The notes under the pieces: generated by a model
Database searches by the model: none
The model's input: only the letters and a program-made list of their open reading frames with translations
What the model was told of the DNA's origin: nothing
Made by a program: the position numbers and the translations under genes
Shown: one piece after another, positions 1 to 9,382 of the stretch
Layout of the letters: every line of letters starts with the position of its first letter
How positions within the stretch are numbered: the stretch's first letter is position 1
Virus record (IMG/VR): IMGVR_UViG_3300023220_000233
Span: 1 to 30,573 of that record
From: a virus
Length of the DNA stretch: 30,573 nt
Strand: one strand, 5' to 3'

Positions 1-1488
1 CATAATTGCAGTATTTTTTGGATCAGCTGCAGAGACTTCATTTGGAGTGTTTGCATTCGTAACGACAGTACCATTAATTGCAAGATGAATTTTGATATTC
101 TTATTTGCTCCTGAAACTGATTCAATTGTTGCTTGAACACTTACAGCAAATATCCCATCTTTAACACCGTCATAAGTAGCACGCCCTCCTGTTGTTGTTG
201 TAAATTGACTGCTTCTTTCCAAAGTCCAAGTACCATTTATAAGCACGGGCGTATTGACAGCAGAAATCACGGTTGGAGTTGGAGTATTAAAACTTAATAA
301 GGCATCAGGCCGGGTATCTGCAATATCACTATTTAATGAGAATTGCCATTGAGCATCGTCAGCCGTAATGCCCGCCAATGGGGTTCCTATGCCAATTTGC
401 TGGATATTCTGAACTGTAGCCAGTGATCCAGTGTTTATATTTCCTGAGGACACAAGCCCTGATAGCATTGTTACGCCTGCTACAGGATGAACTGCTGAGT
501 TTGCAAAAGAAAAAGCATCAAAAGTTGCCGAACCAAGATCAAACAAAGTTCCAGCAGAAATATTAAATATGCTATCAACACAAGAGAAGGAGCTATGGGC
601 CCCAGTGAACAAGAACCCGCTGGCGGTTATCGCATTAGCGCTAACAACTCCAATTATGATATCAAGTAAGTCTTTCAGGGTGCCTAGTGTTTTCGCTGCC
701 GAGATTATTATATCAGACATTGTGAAAATGCCTGTTCCAGAACCATCAATATTAAACAAAGCTCCATTGGCACAATTTAAATCTATTCGGGCAAATTTAT
801 TATTACCCCCAACCGCTGTAAACATATCACTGGTGCCGGTATAGGTCAGTTTGATGATTATGCCATCTGCCGCTGTAATGATATTGGTGTTCAAAACAAA
901 TCTATCGGTTCCAACATTAACATCATCCACGAATAAATAATGCGTATTTGCTGCCAGGGTGATTATTCCTGCTGCCGGGGTGGGGAGATCGGACTTTTGA
1001 GCAACCACCACTGTTTTTGTTGAAGCAGGTGCTGTGGTTGATGCTATTTGTATTTGGCCGGGCGTTGCAGAAATATTAATTCCTGTGCCTGCAATTAAGG
1101 ACCGGAAGATGGCGGCAGATGCATCCGGATCATCAACAAGTGCGGTCCCAACCTCGTTAAATGTGAAATCCGTAGCAATTTCGAGGCTGTTCTGTGCGTC
1201 AACCTTTGCGGATATACCGAAACCGGCGGAGATATTCCGAATGCCCTTCACGGCCCCTTGGTCATCCAGAACGGGAACATCGCCGGCATCTCCGACCTGG
1301 ATAATTGAACCAGTGACCCCTAGGGCTATGAGAAAGTTACCAACAGATATTTTGATATTATGTCCTGAGGAAACAAAATCAAAGAATGCATCAGCGGGGA
1401 TTACCTGTTGAGCAGGAAAATTCGATTTCCTTACGCCCTGGCTTCGGACCCGAGCCCCTTTATTTGCATCTCCGACAGTATGGCTCAT
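1..1488 (-). CDS. Phage virion protein, tail or appendage-like, C-terminus cut by window edge
   Basis: An uninterrupted minus-strand frame of 496 codons runs from an ATG at 1488 to base 1 with no stop, so its C-terminus lies outside the window. The start overlaps the stop of the gp4-like gene as ATGA, which supports both the frame and the start. The protein is rich in Gly, Ala, Thr, Ser, Asn and Val, has few charged residues and has no signal peptide. This is typical of beta-structured virion appendage or decoration proteins. The last visible 100 residues (around NGTWTLERSSQF and LAINGTVV) look like the beta-sandwich domains found at the ends of phage tail proteins. Its place directly after the connector gene suggests a tail or head-surface role. 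The exact function is not recognised. Confidence 0.8.
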   Translation of the reverse strand, partial: MSHTVGDANKGARVRSQGVRKSNFPAQQVIPADAFFDFVSSGHNIKISVGNFLIALGVTGSIIQVGDAGDVPVLDDQGAVKGIRNISAGFGISAKVDAQNSLEIATDFTFNEVGTALVDDPDASAAIFRSLIAGTGINISATPGQIQIASTTAPASTKTVVVAQKSDLPTPAAGIITLAANTHYLFVDDVNVGTDRFVLNTNIITAADGIIIKLTYTGTSDMFTAVGGNNKFARIDLNCANGALFNIDGSGTGIFTMSDIIISAAKTLGTLKDLLDIIIGVVSANAITASGFLFTGAHSSFSCVDSIFNISAGTLFDLGSATFDAFSFANSAVHPVAGVTMLSGLVSSGNINTGSLATVQNIQQIGIGTPLAGITADDAQWQFSLNSDIADTRPDALLSFNTPTPTVISAVNTPVLINGTWTLERSSQFTTTTGGRATYDGVKDGIFAVSVQATIESVSGANKNIKIHLAINGTVVTNANTPNEVSAADPKNTAIM

Positions 1489-1973
1489 GTGCTTTCCTCT
1501 GTGCCTTCTTCAAGTCCAATTGCACCCGTAGTCTCGGCCAATATCTCAGCCTCAAGGTCGGGAAAAAATCTCCGTGTTGCCCCAAAACCGTTATGTTCGT
1601 TCCCTGATCCAACAGGGAGGGTTGAGGGGAAAGAGGAAGCGGTAACGATTACTCCCAAATCTCTCATAGCATCAAGACCCTCTTTGGCCATCTTGACAAG
1701 TCCAGGTGTGATTTCCCCATCATATTCGGGGGCAATATCGATCGCCACATTAGCAATCAATCCACGCAGGGCCCCGGTTGGGATGGTGATATTATCTGAT
1801 AGATTGGTTACCTCGGTATAACCAAGTTTGATGCCTTTTGCATCCAGAGCAAGCATGTAATTGTTCATGCCAAAGATAGCGTCTGAAAACTCGTCAGGCT
1901 CGAAATCTGCTTCCGATGCCTGAACGAGTATCTTTTGCAATATTGCTTTGAGAACTTGCGCCGCGGTGGCCAT
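1485..1973 (-). CDS. P22 gp4-like head-tail connector (packaged DNA stabilisation) protein
   Basis: 162 residues, close to the length of P22 gp4. The N-terminal helices, then MNNYMLALDAKGIKLGY, then the IPTGALRGLIANVAIDIAPEY segment (about 66-85) match the pattern of the P22_Tail-4 family: an acidic helical N-terminus, a GY strand and a conserved helix. Family members bind under the portal after packaging, seal the DNA and extend the neck. The ATG overlaps the preceding stop (TAATG) and the stop overlaps the next ATG (ATGA), so it is probably translationally coupled on both sides. It follows coat and a small protein, the usual place for a connector. Assigned from pattern and context. Confidence 0.7.
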   Translation of the reverse strand: MATAAQVLKAILQKILVQASEADFEPDEFSDAIFGMNNYMLALDAKGIKLGYTEVTNLSDNITIPTGALRGLIANVAIDIAPEYDGEITPGLVKMAKEGLDAMRDLGVIVTASSFPSTLPVGSGNEHNGFGATRRFFPDLEAEILAETTGAIGLEEGTEEST

Positions 1974-2296
1974 TATTCAGCAGCCTTTTTGGCTTCTGCA
2001 ATGGCTTCATTCAGCTTATCGGCACCGAGCATATGGTGGGGCTTTTTACCCACAACTTCCTGATATTCAGCACGGAGGGCTTCAAGTGCATCATTTTCGC
2101 CTTTGGCCTTTTTAACTTCAACTTCAGCCGCCTTTTTGGCTTCTTCAAGCTCATTCTTACGGATCCAGTCAAGACTTTGAGCCATTTCAATGGTGGCTGG
2201 TGAGCGGTTCAAATTGACTTCCGTGCCGCCTGGTTTAACCCAAACATCAAGGTCATTTTCTTCTTTGACCTTTTCGTATTTGTCTAAATTTGACAT
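1973..2296 (-). CDS. Small helical head-region protein with possible HeH/SAP-like end
   Basis: 107 residues. The N-terminus carries the segment VWVKPGGTEVNLN, followed by a Lys/Glu/Ala-rich predicted coiled coil (about 48-75). The C-terminus contains VGKKPHHMLGADKLNEAI, which resembles the helix-extended-helix (HeH) motif often seen at the end of small phage head proteins. It lies between the coat and connector genes and is separated from coat by a hairpin. I cannot name a function. A neck, decoration or head-completion role is possible from position alone. Confidence 0.65.
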   Translation of the reverse strand: MSNLDKYEKVKEENDLDVWVKPGGTEVNLNRSPATIEMAQSLDWIRKNELEEAKKAAEVEVKKAKGENDALEALRAEYQEVVGKKPHHMLGADKLNEAIAEAKKAAE

Positions 2297-2337
2297 TTTA
2301 TTTTGCTTTCTGATTGTGAATATAGGGGATAGGTCGA

Positions 2338-2357
2338 GAGGGGCCGTTAAGCCCCTC
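2338..2357 (-). terminator. Stem-loop just after the coat gene
   Basis: A 7-bp perfect GC-rich stem (GAGGGGC / GCCCCTC) with a 6-base loop lies 10 bases beyond the coat stop on the minus strand. No run of T follows it, so it may be a weak terminator or an mRNA-stabilising hairpin that raises coat expression relative to downstream genes, rather than a full terminator. Confidence 0.45.
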
Positions 2358-2366
2358 CCTCAGTCA

Positions 2367-3635
2367 TTATACAGTGCCGAAGCCCTGCCCAGCAAAGAAT
2401 GGGTTCATCACGCCATAAGCAGGCCGGAAGTCAAACCGGATAGTTTGCTTGTTGGCGTCACCATCAGAGTATTTGGAAATACGGAACTGCAAGCCATCTT
2501 TGGTGGTCGCAATCGTATCAGTGGCGAACAGCTTCTCCAGGTTAATGGATGCAATGCTGAAGGCATCTGGATGCCAGAACATATTTGGCTGTTTCACTGT
2601 GGATGCGGCACCCAAAAGGGTGACAACATCGCCTGAGATAGGCGCACTATCAACCGTGTTATAGGCACCAGGGCTTTCAAAGATAGCCGGGCCAGTCACA
2701 ATGATTGTACCGGTGCCTGTGCCAGAAAGCGTTACATCTGCGGTAACGGTTCCGGTCCAGACAATCGGATTGCCTGAGGCATCAAGCACAAGCTCACGAG
2801 TTGATTGGTTCAACCGGTTGCGGCCTGTAATTTGTACCTGCTCACCGGCTTTAACAACAAGGTTTGCACCAAAGACATTAACGGCAAGTGCCTGGGTCAT
2901 TGTATCCTTAGCACCTACATAGGTGACAATGGGATTGGCAGACAAGGCACCCACGCGATCAGCAGCACCATCAGAGGTATATGTTGCAAGGGTTGTGGCA
3001 GTTTTAACGCTGAACCCGGCAAAGTTTTCTTTGACAGTTGCATCTTTGTTGGCGTCAGAAAAACCAACATCGTTACCTAAAGACCGCTGTTCATTCGCAA
3101 GTTTGACCTGAGAAAACGGGTTTAGGAAATAGTTCCATTTTTTATTCATGGGAACACCAGTGGCTTGCATCAAAGCCCCGGCATTGGCGATTTCCTGCCA
3201 ACTATCGACACCTTCACCGACTGTACCAGACAGTAATCCAGTATTTTTAACAGCGAACTTGGCGAAATCAGTTTCCAGAGCAACAACCATGCGCCGGGCT
3301 GCATCATCCCAAAAGCGATTGATATCAGTCCCCATTTTAAGGGTCTGATCTGCTTCTTTGAAATCGATGGGGATTGTGATGTAATCCTGGACGGTGGCGG
3401 TTGCCTTACCGGTGATGATATCACGCTTGGTGCCACTAATATCACCATCAGAGGTCCGGATGGTTTCATAATCAGTGGGTCGTTTGATATCGACGGTATC
3501 ACCTGAATTGGGGTCGAATTCCCCTGAGAAAAGTTGAGTATCGACATTTTTTGAAAGCATTCGCTGGCTTTCGAAGGATGCGAGAACCTTCATCATTACC
3601 TTGCGGGTAAAGTTACTTGTAAAGTCATTGGCCAT
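2367..3635 (-). CDS. Major capsid (coat) protein, P22 gp5-like
   Basis: 422 residues, near the P22 coat length of 430. The N-terminus (FTRKVMMKVLASFESQRML, then a TVDIKRPTDYETIR strand) and the later DFKEADQTL segment follow the P22_CoatProtein family pattern. The subunit would adopt the HK97 fold with a family-specific insertion, assemble on scaffold and form the icosahedral head. A glycine- and threonine-rich beta segment around residues 285-330 (VTADVTLSGTGTGTIIVTG) fits an extra surface domain. The start is an ATG with an upstream GGTGA-type ribosome site. The gene lies between scaffold and connector in the canonical order. Confidence 0.88.
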   Translation of the reverse strand: MANDFTSNFTRKVMMKVLASFESQRMLSKNVDTQLFSGEFDPNSGDTVDIKRPTDYETIRTSDGDISGTKRDIITGKATATVQDYITIPIDFKEADQTLKMGTDINRFWDDAARRMVVALETDFAKFAVKNTGLLSGTVGEGVDSWQEIANAGALMQATGVPMNKKWNYFLNPFSQVKLANEQRSLGNDVGFSDANKDATVKENFAGFSVKTATTLATYTSDGAADRVGALSANPIVTYVGAKDTMTQALAVNVFGANLVVKAGEQVQITGRNRLNQSTRELVLDASGNPIVWTGTVTADVTLSGTGTGTIIVTGPAIFESPGAYNTVDSAPISGDVVTLLGAASTVKQPNMFWHPDAFSIASINLEKLFATDTIATTKDGLQFRISKYSDGDANKQTIRFDFRPAYGVMNPFFAGQGFGTV

Positions 3636-3646
3636 TTTAAATCACC

Positions 3647-4471
3647 TTATGAAAAAGTGACCCCTTCAAGCCTCGGATCTGTCTTTTCAGGCACACCCTT
3701 GCCATCATCCATATCAAGCGGATGCGGGGCCGTGGTTGTTTTTTTAATGCCTGCAAGTTTAGGTTTAATCTCATTCGCAATATAGACGGCGGCGGATATT
3801 GGATCCATTGATCTGATTTTATCTAGCACCATCATATTTTTTGCTAAGAAATTGACGATCAAAGGTCCTTGAGGGTCGGCGGCCAAATGATTTTGGAGGT
3901 CAACCCCAACACCAGCTTGGTGAATAACGTTTGCGTCACTCCCCATCTGGTTGGAATCAATTCCGAAAGTTTCAGCCGTTTTTGCATATCCAACAATTGC
4001 CTCTCGTTGTTTTTGATGAGCTGCCTGTGCTTGCTGTTGCGCTTGAATTTGCTGCTGGGAAACATCCCAAGCTGTCTGCTGATCAAACGCGGCACGTTGC
4101 TTAATTGCTTCGTCCCTCTGATCTTGTGCGGTTTTTAATCCATCCGGATTGCCGTAAAAGTCTTCAGGATCTGGCGTTTCAGGAATATCGGGAGCTTGTG
4201 CCTGAGGAATTTGCGCTTTTACTTCGGCCAATTGCCTTTGAAGATTATCACGCTCTCTTGCGATTTCGTGAGTTTTTGCAACCTTCTTGCCAACTGTCTT
4301 ATCAAAAATCGCTTGCTGTTCAGGGGTAAAAGTAACCCGTTCTTCCTGTGAACCTTCTTCGGTTGGGGTGGCGTCAACACCTTCTTGATTTAGGTTCTGG
4401 TTTTCCGTGGCCTGGTCGGAAATTTGAAAACTTTCTGTGTTTTCTGTCGGCTCTTGCTGGCTATCATCCAT
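3647..4471 (-). CDS. Capsid scaffolding protein
   Basis: 274 residues. It has an acidic, disordered N-terminus (about 1-45, rich in Glu, Gln, Asn, Thr), then EERVTFTPEQQAIFDKTVGKK, a region typical of podovirus scaffolds, then a long Gln/Ala-rich coiled coil (about 75-165). The short C-terminal part is less acidic and includes KLAGIKKTTTAPH (about 239-251). Scaffolds fill the procapsid, guide coat assembly and leave before or during DNA packaging. The position between portal and coat is diagnostic. The sequence itself is low-complexity and weakly conserved, so the call rests on composition and order. Confidence 0.8.
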   Translation of the reverse strand: MDDSQQEPTENTESFQISDQATENQNLNQEGVDATPTEEGSQEERVTFTPEQQAIFDKTVGKKVAKTHEIARERDNLQRQLAEVKAQIPQAQAPDIPETPDPEDFYGNPDGLKTAQDQRDEAIKQRAAFDQQTAWDVSQQQIQAQQQAQAAHQKQREAIVGYAKTAETFGIDSNQMGSDANVIHQAGVGVDLQNHLAADPQGPLIVNFLAKNMMVLDKIRSMDPISAAVYIANEIKPKLAGIKKTTTAPHPLDMDDGKGVPEKTDPRLEGVTFS

Positions 4472-4578
4472 GATTTAAAGTCCCTGTTAAGGTGAAATGC
4501 CGGACTTCCTGCCCGTAAGGTATAATTCACAGGTAACAAATAAATTAACAAAGATCAAGTTAATTAGCTGAGATGGGG

Positions 4579-6789
4579 CTAAGTCTTTTCCTGCGCGGCA
4601 AGAACTTCCCGTGTCTGCCCAATGAATGAAGCGACATTTCCCGGCCCCTGAATGGGGGATACTGCTATGGCATCAGCAAGGGTTTTCAGGGTGTTTGCCT
4701 GGGTGTTGAGGTTGTCAATTTGATCATTGAAAAACTGCTGCTGTTGAGCGCGTGAAGCCATGACCTGATCGAATTCTTGCTGTTGCGTATCTCGGTCCAG
4801 CCTGCCTAGCTTCTCGGCAAAATCAATCTCGCTCTGCTGCGCGTCAAGTTGAAGTTTCTGTGCGGCCAATTGGTTTTTCTGCATGTCAAAGACATTCTTA
4901 TTTTGAGCTTTGATCTGCTCAACCTGAACCCGCTGACCTGCAATCTGTGCCTTAGCCATCTCCGCATCGGCCTTGGCCTGTTCAGCCTGAGCCAGCAGAA
5001 TATTAGCGTCCGGCTGTTGCGGCTGTTGAGCCTTCTGTGCCTCGATTTGTTGTTCTTCCTCTGTCATTTGATCAGGGGGAATAACCCCGGCCTGCAACAA
5101 CTGCTGCCTTGACCGCTCAGCGATTTTATCCATGCCCGGCGCGTCAATATTGGATAGGAAGATGTCACTGCCTATTTGCATCACCATAGGATCAACGGCG
5201 GCAACCCGTAGGATAGCCTCAACCGTTTCGTCCTGGCGGCTACTGAATGATGGTCCAGCCGTGCATGTGGCGATATATTTACCGATAGACATATCATTTA
5301 AAACAACCGGATCACCTGTTTGCTGGTCTATTGTTGCCTGATTAAGCACCTTTGCCTCATCAGATCCATCGATATTAAGAATTTGTTGCTGTCTCTCAGC
5401 ATCATAGACCTTTGGAAAGGCTTCGTTTAGAATGGTATCTGTCCGGCATATCGCTACCTCCATATCTGATACATAACCCGCAGTCATATTATCGACCTTA
5501 TCCTGAAGCCGCTGAATGGCTACCCCAGATTGTAAGCCGGGATTATCCCCCTGACCCGCCGAGAACATGCCTGATGTTGATTGCATCATAGACCGCATAT
5601 TCTCAGTGATAACTCGTAGGCCAGGGTTGATCTTGGCCCCTCCTACCATGAATGGCGGCGGCACCCCATCAACATGAGTATAGGTTTGGATAGGATCAGT
5701 ATTGGTGTTGAGCGTAGCAAGTGTGGCCGTGTTGCCCTCAGACTGCTGTTTAGTCATCCAAGCCTTATCACGGGGAGCAAGTGCGCCCTCTTCGATCTCT
5801 CTGGATTGAGAATAATTCAGCACCCTTTGCGAATCCTTCAATTTACGAACAACGCCACGGTAAAGAAATTTGTTATCAAGAACCTGATAATTTCCGTAGA
5901 CCGGGACAAGGGGGATACTTGAGAAGACGGTCTCTTGCTCCTCTCCTATCCAGCCCTCGCCATCAAACTTCCGCATGAAGAAAGTGCTTACCTTGATATC
6001 TCGCCTGTCTTCGATGGTTTCACCGGCGTCTTTTAATTCGTCCTCAAGTTTTTTAAACTTTTCATCATTCAGAAATACACGGCCAAGATTGGTTTTAATC
6101 AATTCTTTGGTGGTCAATTTTCTGAAAAAGAAATGCCCGACAATCACGCTCTCAGTTTTGTTGCTGTGATTATTATGATTATTATGGTGAAGTCCTTGAT
6201 CTACGCTTTTACCGGCCCTATCGGGGTTCTTCTCTCTGAATTGTTCCAATGGTATGGCAGATAACAGCCAACCATGATCAGAGTCGGACCTGTCCTGCTC
6301 TTGCGCCCCAACATCAAACCATACCCTTTGTAATGAGTTGTGGATGGGCTTGATAATTAAATCCAAGTCAAATGACATCTCTGTCAAGTGAGCCGTTTCG
6401 ACCATCCAATGATCGGCCCCCGCTGTGAGCAAATTACGCGCGGCCATTCCATAAATATGCTTCGCCCGTGAAACATTTTCGATATTACGCACTAAGCCGG
6501 CACGGATCTCAGCCAGGTCTTTTGTTGCGCCAACGCCGGAAGGCTTGACGGAAATAGCAAAGTTTAATTTCTTAAGACGTCCTGAAATCTGGTCAATAAT
6601 AGGTGATGTTTGATCAAACGTATATCGCGGCTTATCCGCAAACGAATTAAATACCGACTGTTCCCATTGGCCGTTCACTTCAGTGACAAATTCATGATCT
6701 TCTTGAGACAAGCCACGATTGTCCTTCTCAGCATCTTGAGCCTGTCCAAGCAATTTAATGACTAAATTATAATCCGAATAATCGGGCAT
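4579..6789 (-). CDS. Portal protein, P22 gp1-like
   Basis: 736 residues, close to P22 portal (725). The N-terminal RYTFDQTSPIIDQISGRLK region, the central ALAPRDKAWMT and the PGLQSGVAIQRLQDKVD segments match the P22-type portal family. A Gln/Ala-rich coiled coil of about 130 residues near the C-terminus corresponds to the long helical barrel of P22-like portals. The dodecamer sits at one capsid vertex and is the DNA channel and terminase docking site. It starts 3 bases after the terminase stop, with AAGGATGG as ribosome site inside the terminase end. Odd feature: a His/Asn tract (HHNNHNNH) encoded at 6166-6189. Confidence 0.9.
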   Translation of the reverse strand: MPDYSDYNLVIKLLGQAQDAEKDNRGLSQEDHEFVTEVNGQWEQSVFNSFADKPRYTFDQTSPIIDQISGRLKKLNFAISVKPSGVGATKDLAEIRAGLVRNIENVSRAKHIYGMAARNLLTAGADHWMVETAHLTEMSFDLDLIIKPIHNSLQRVWFDVGAQEQDRSDSDHGWLLSAIPLEQFREKNPDRAGKSVDQGLHHNNHNNHSNKTESVIVGHFFFRKLTTKELIKTNLGRVFLNDEKFKKLEDELKDAGETIEDRRDIKVSTFFMRKFDGEGWIGEEQETVFSSIPLVPVYGNYQVLDNKFLYRGVVRKLKDSQRVLNYSQSREIEEGALAPRDKAWMTKQQSEGNTATLATLNTNTDPIQTYTHVDGVPPPFMVGGAKINPGLRVITENMRSMMQSTSGMFSAGQGDNPGLQSGVAIQRLQDKVDNMTAGYVSDMEVAICRTDTILNEAFPKVYDAERQQQILNIDGSDEAKVLNQATIDQQTGDPVVLNDMSIGKYIATCTAGPSFSSRQDETVEAILRVAAVDPMVMQIGSDIFLSNIDAPGMDKIAERSRQQLLQAGVIPPDQMTEEEQQIEAQKAQQPQQPDANILLAQAEQAKADAEMAKAQIAGQRVQVEQIKAQNKNVFDMQKNQLAAQKLQLDAQQSEIDFAEKLGRLDRDTQQQEFDQVMASRAQQQQFFNDQIDNLNTQANTLKTLADAIAVSPIQGPGNVASFIGQTREVLAAQEKT

Positions 6790-6792
6790 CGG

Positions 6793-8250
6793 CTACCATC
6801 CTTTGAATTTTATATCTGGAATATTCGTCTTTTCCGGAGGAATGAACATCGTCATCATGACGCTATCACCCTCATTCGGTGAGGAAATTTTCAGGCCTTT
6901 CATTTCTTCTTTACTCATAATTTGCTCTAAACCCTGTGAGTTTGGCTTGCGCGGTATCCGGCATAATTGCGATCTGAGCGAAACGATATCATCAATTCCC
7001 TCAGAATTCAAACTGATCATATCTTCGGGGTCAATGTATTTGCCTTTGATCCGGCATTTGTAGGTGCTGTGGAACCGCCTAGCAAGCTCAACATAATACT
7101 GGGCTCGGTTGTTTTTGAAGGTGTCGGCATAAGTCTTTGGTTTGCTTATCTCATTGTCGCCTGATGTGGGGGTATATATGCTTGCTGCGTTGTCCTGAGC
7201 CTTGCCGGATAGGCTACCACGGAACATGTGATACTTGGTTGATGTCCCCTGGAAAGCGTCCGAAACCTGCCTCTTAAGCCCGGTCCCCATGCCGTCACCA
7301 TCCCAGACAAACCAATCGGCATTGGCCTTGCGGGATAGGCCGGTTGCCCAATCGCACACTTCATCAATCTCACCGGATGTTTTTGACTGAATCTCCTTGA
7401 TAATACTGCCATGCCGGACCGCAAAGCCCCCGGCGTCCCCCCCATCGTCAAACGGATCGTGAGCTGCGATAATGGCCCCATGTGGCTCAAAAGCGGCCTG
7501 TAATTTCGGGTCAAGGTGGGCGTCAATGGCGGCGTCAAACCACTCCGGCATGATGATTGAATTCTCAACCGTGTCATTGAACTTCCCTTCCCAAATGTGA
7601 TCATACAGGGCCCGGGGCATCGTGTCATAATCGTATTGCCTGATTTGCTCCTGGGCCTCATTCCACCAAGGATTGTCCCGCCAGTTGACGACAACGATCA
7701 TGTGCAGATCATCCTCGTAATATCCATCACGCTCAAGGTATTTGAGGAACGGGACAATAAACCGTTGGCTAAAGGGATCACCGCTTGAGTTAGGGTTGGC
7801 CACAAACCAGCATTCCCGACCTGGCTCTCTGAGGATTGTGGGGATAAGTTTTTCCAAGGTTTCTTTGGATGCGGTTTGGGCCTCGTCAAAGAATGCATAT
7901 TTGTAACCGGTCATGGATTTGACGCTGTTGGGATCGCGATTGGCTCCCTTGTAGGTGGTCTTAGCTCCATTTGGTGCAATGATAGCGGAATTCTGAAGGA
8001 GCCAGCCATTGAGCTTAATACGCGCCTCAACGCTTTGCTTCATTTCATTGTGGATGCTATCTTCGATGGTGTTCTGATATTCCCGAAGGCAAAGAATGTT
8101 TTGGCCCTCGACATTCATTTTCAGGCCAGTCATGATGTCAGAAACCGCTATGGATTTTCCAGAACCCCGGCCTCCGATGATGACCTTGATCGGCTTATGT
8201 TTGGTAACAAGTTTCTTGAATTTGGAATTGATATTGAGGTTAATCGTCAT
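6793..8250 (-). CDS. Terminase large subunit
   Basis: 485 residues from the ATG at 8250. ATPase motor: Walker A GGRGSGKS (26-33) and Walker B AFFDEAQ (119-125). Nuclease (RNase H-like) half: acidic clusters around AAHDPFDDGGD (262-272) and VWDGDGMG (315-322) supply likely metal-binding aspartates. This is a Terminase_3/6-like large subunit that cuts concatemers and pumps DNA through the portal. The frame stays open to an ATG at 8397, but that would overlap the preceding gene by 158 bases. The 8250 start gives an 11-base overlap and an N-terminus just before the first ATPase strand, as is usual, so I chose it. Confidence 0.92.
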   Translation of the reverse strand: MTINLNINSKFKKLVTKHKPIKVIIGGRGSGKSIAVSDIMTGLKMNVEGQNILCLREYQNTIEDSIHNEMKQSVEARIKLNGWLLQNSAIIAPNGAKTTYKGANRDPNSVKSMTGYKYAFFDEAQTASKETLEKLIPTILREPGRECWFVANPNSSGDPFSQRFIVPFLKYLERDGYYEDDLHMIVVVNWRDNPWWNEAQEQIRQYDYDTMPRALYDHIWEGKFNDTVENSIIMPEWFDAAIDAHLDPKLQAAFEPHGAIIAAHDPFDDGGDAGGFAVRHGSIIKEIQSKTSGEIDEVCDWATGLSRKANADWFVWDGDGMGTGLKRQVSDAFQGTSTKYHMFRGSLSGKAQDNAASIYTPTSGDNEISKPKTYADTFKNNRAQYYVELARRFHSTYKCRIKGKYIDPEDMISLNSEGIDDIVSLRSQLCRIPRKPNSQGLEQIMSKEEMKGLKISSPNEGDSVMMTMFIPPEKTNIPDIKFKGW

Positions 8251-8512
8251 CTTTTCGATCAAGTTCTGCAACATGCCGGACTGCGGAACCAGCCACGAAA
8301 CTGGGAAGGCTATTCGATCCAATAATATTTTGAGGGTCGGAACAATCGGAAAGCCACCGCCCATCCCTGTCCCATGCAACGATATAAAAACCAACATTCT
8401 GCGCTGTTATGCTGAGAGTTTTTGCAGAATTGATCATCCTTTTGCGGCAAAGATGCCGCCGCCGCTGCTCCAGGGTGTTCTTATGGACTGATAGGGAGAT
8501 TGGTTTAACCAT
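8240..8512 (-). CDS. Small conserved-looking phage protein before terminase
   Basis: 90 residues. The N-terminus VHKNTLEQRRRHLCRKRM is strongly basic and predicted helical. It is followed by a short beta segment (VGFYIVAWDRDGRW), an overall shape I associate with a small unnamed protein family in phage packaging regions. It starts 8 bases after the upstream stop with a GAGGT ribosome site and ends inside the terminase start (11-base overlap), which argues that it is translated and coupled to terminase. Function unknown; nucleic-acid contact is plausible from the Arg-rich helix. Confidence 0.65.
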   Translation of the reverse strand: MVKPISLSVHKNTLEQRRRHLCRKRMINSAKTLSITAQNVGFYIVAWDRDGRWLSDCSDPQNIIGSNSLPSFVAGSAVRHVAELDRKDDD

Positions 8513-8520
8513 GTCTTACC

Positions 8521-8717
8521 TCATTTGACGTGAACGGGCTTGGCCCCATCATCAAACATTTTCAGGATGGTGTCAATATAGCCGGGGATTGACCGTTCCC
8601 CGCTTTCCCATCGACGGATAAGCCGGCCAAGATCTTGGGCATCAGGGTTGATCCAAAAGCCTAGGCCCCGTTGCGTGAGACCTAGATTGTTGCGGATTGT
8701 TTTTAATTCTTGGGATG

Positions 8718-8721
<4 letters not shown>
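8521..8721 (-). CDS. Short helix-turn-helix protein
   Basis: 66 residues that fit a single XRE/Cro-type HTH fold: ELKTIRNNLGLTQRGLGFWI (helices 1-2), then DLGRLIRRWESGERSIP, where RRWESGER resembles the classic WE.G.R stretch after the recognition helix. The start overlaps the upstream stop as ATGA. It lies between the two terminase subunit genes. It could be a local regulator of late genes or a packaging accessory factor; the sequence shows only the DNA-binding fold. Confidence 0.7.
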
Positions 8722-9296
<575 letters not shown>

Positions 9297-9344
9297 GTTT
9301 TGAATTTCCTTTGTGTTGTAGGCCGTTGCCCCATTGATGAAACC

Positions 9345-9373
9345 TTTATAGGACCATTGGCCCGATCGGTCAA
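9345..9373 (-). promoter_or_regulatory. Sigma70-like promoter facing the terminase/head genes
   Basis: On the minus strand TTGACC (9373-9368) and TATAAA (9350-9345) are separated by exactly 17 bases: 5/6 matches to both consensus boxes with ideal spacing. It lies in the 86-base gap between the small terminase gene and the polyalanine protein gene and would start transcription near 9338, upstream of the large terminase and head genes. Confidence 0.65.
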
Positions 9374-9382
9374 CACCTATTT

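Noticed and set aside
569-1821. Plus-strand open frames over the left end
   Set aside because: They run opposite to the continuous 496-codon minus-strand virion gene and the gp4-like gene, which overlap as ATGA; the plus frames have no recognisable domains or ribosome sites.
4472-4578. Promoter between portal and scaffold genes
   Set aside because: The gap is AT-rich, but no pair of -35 and -10 boxes on the minus strand had good matches with 16-18 base spacing.
8251-8397. Extended N-terminus for the large terminase
   Set aside because: It would add 49 residues overlapping the coupled 90-residue gene in another frame, and lies before the normal start of the ATPase fold.
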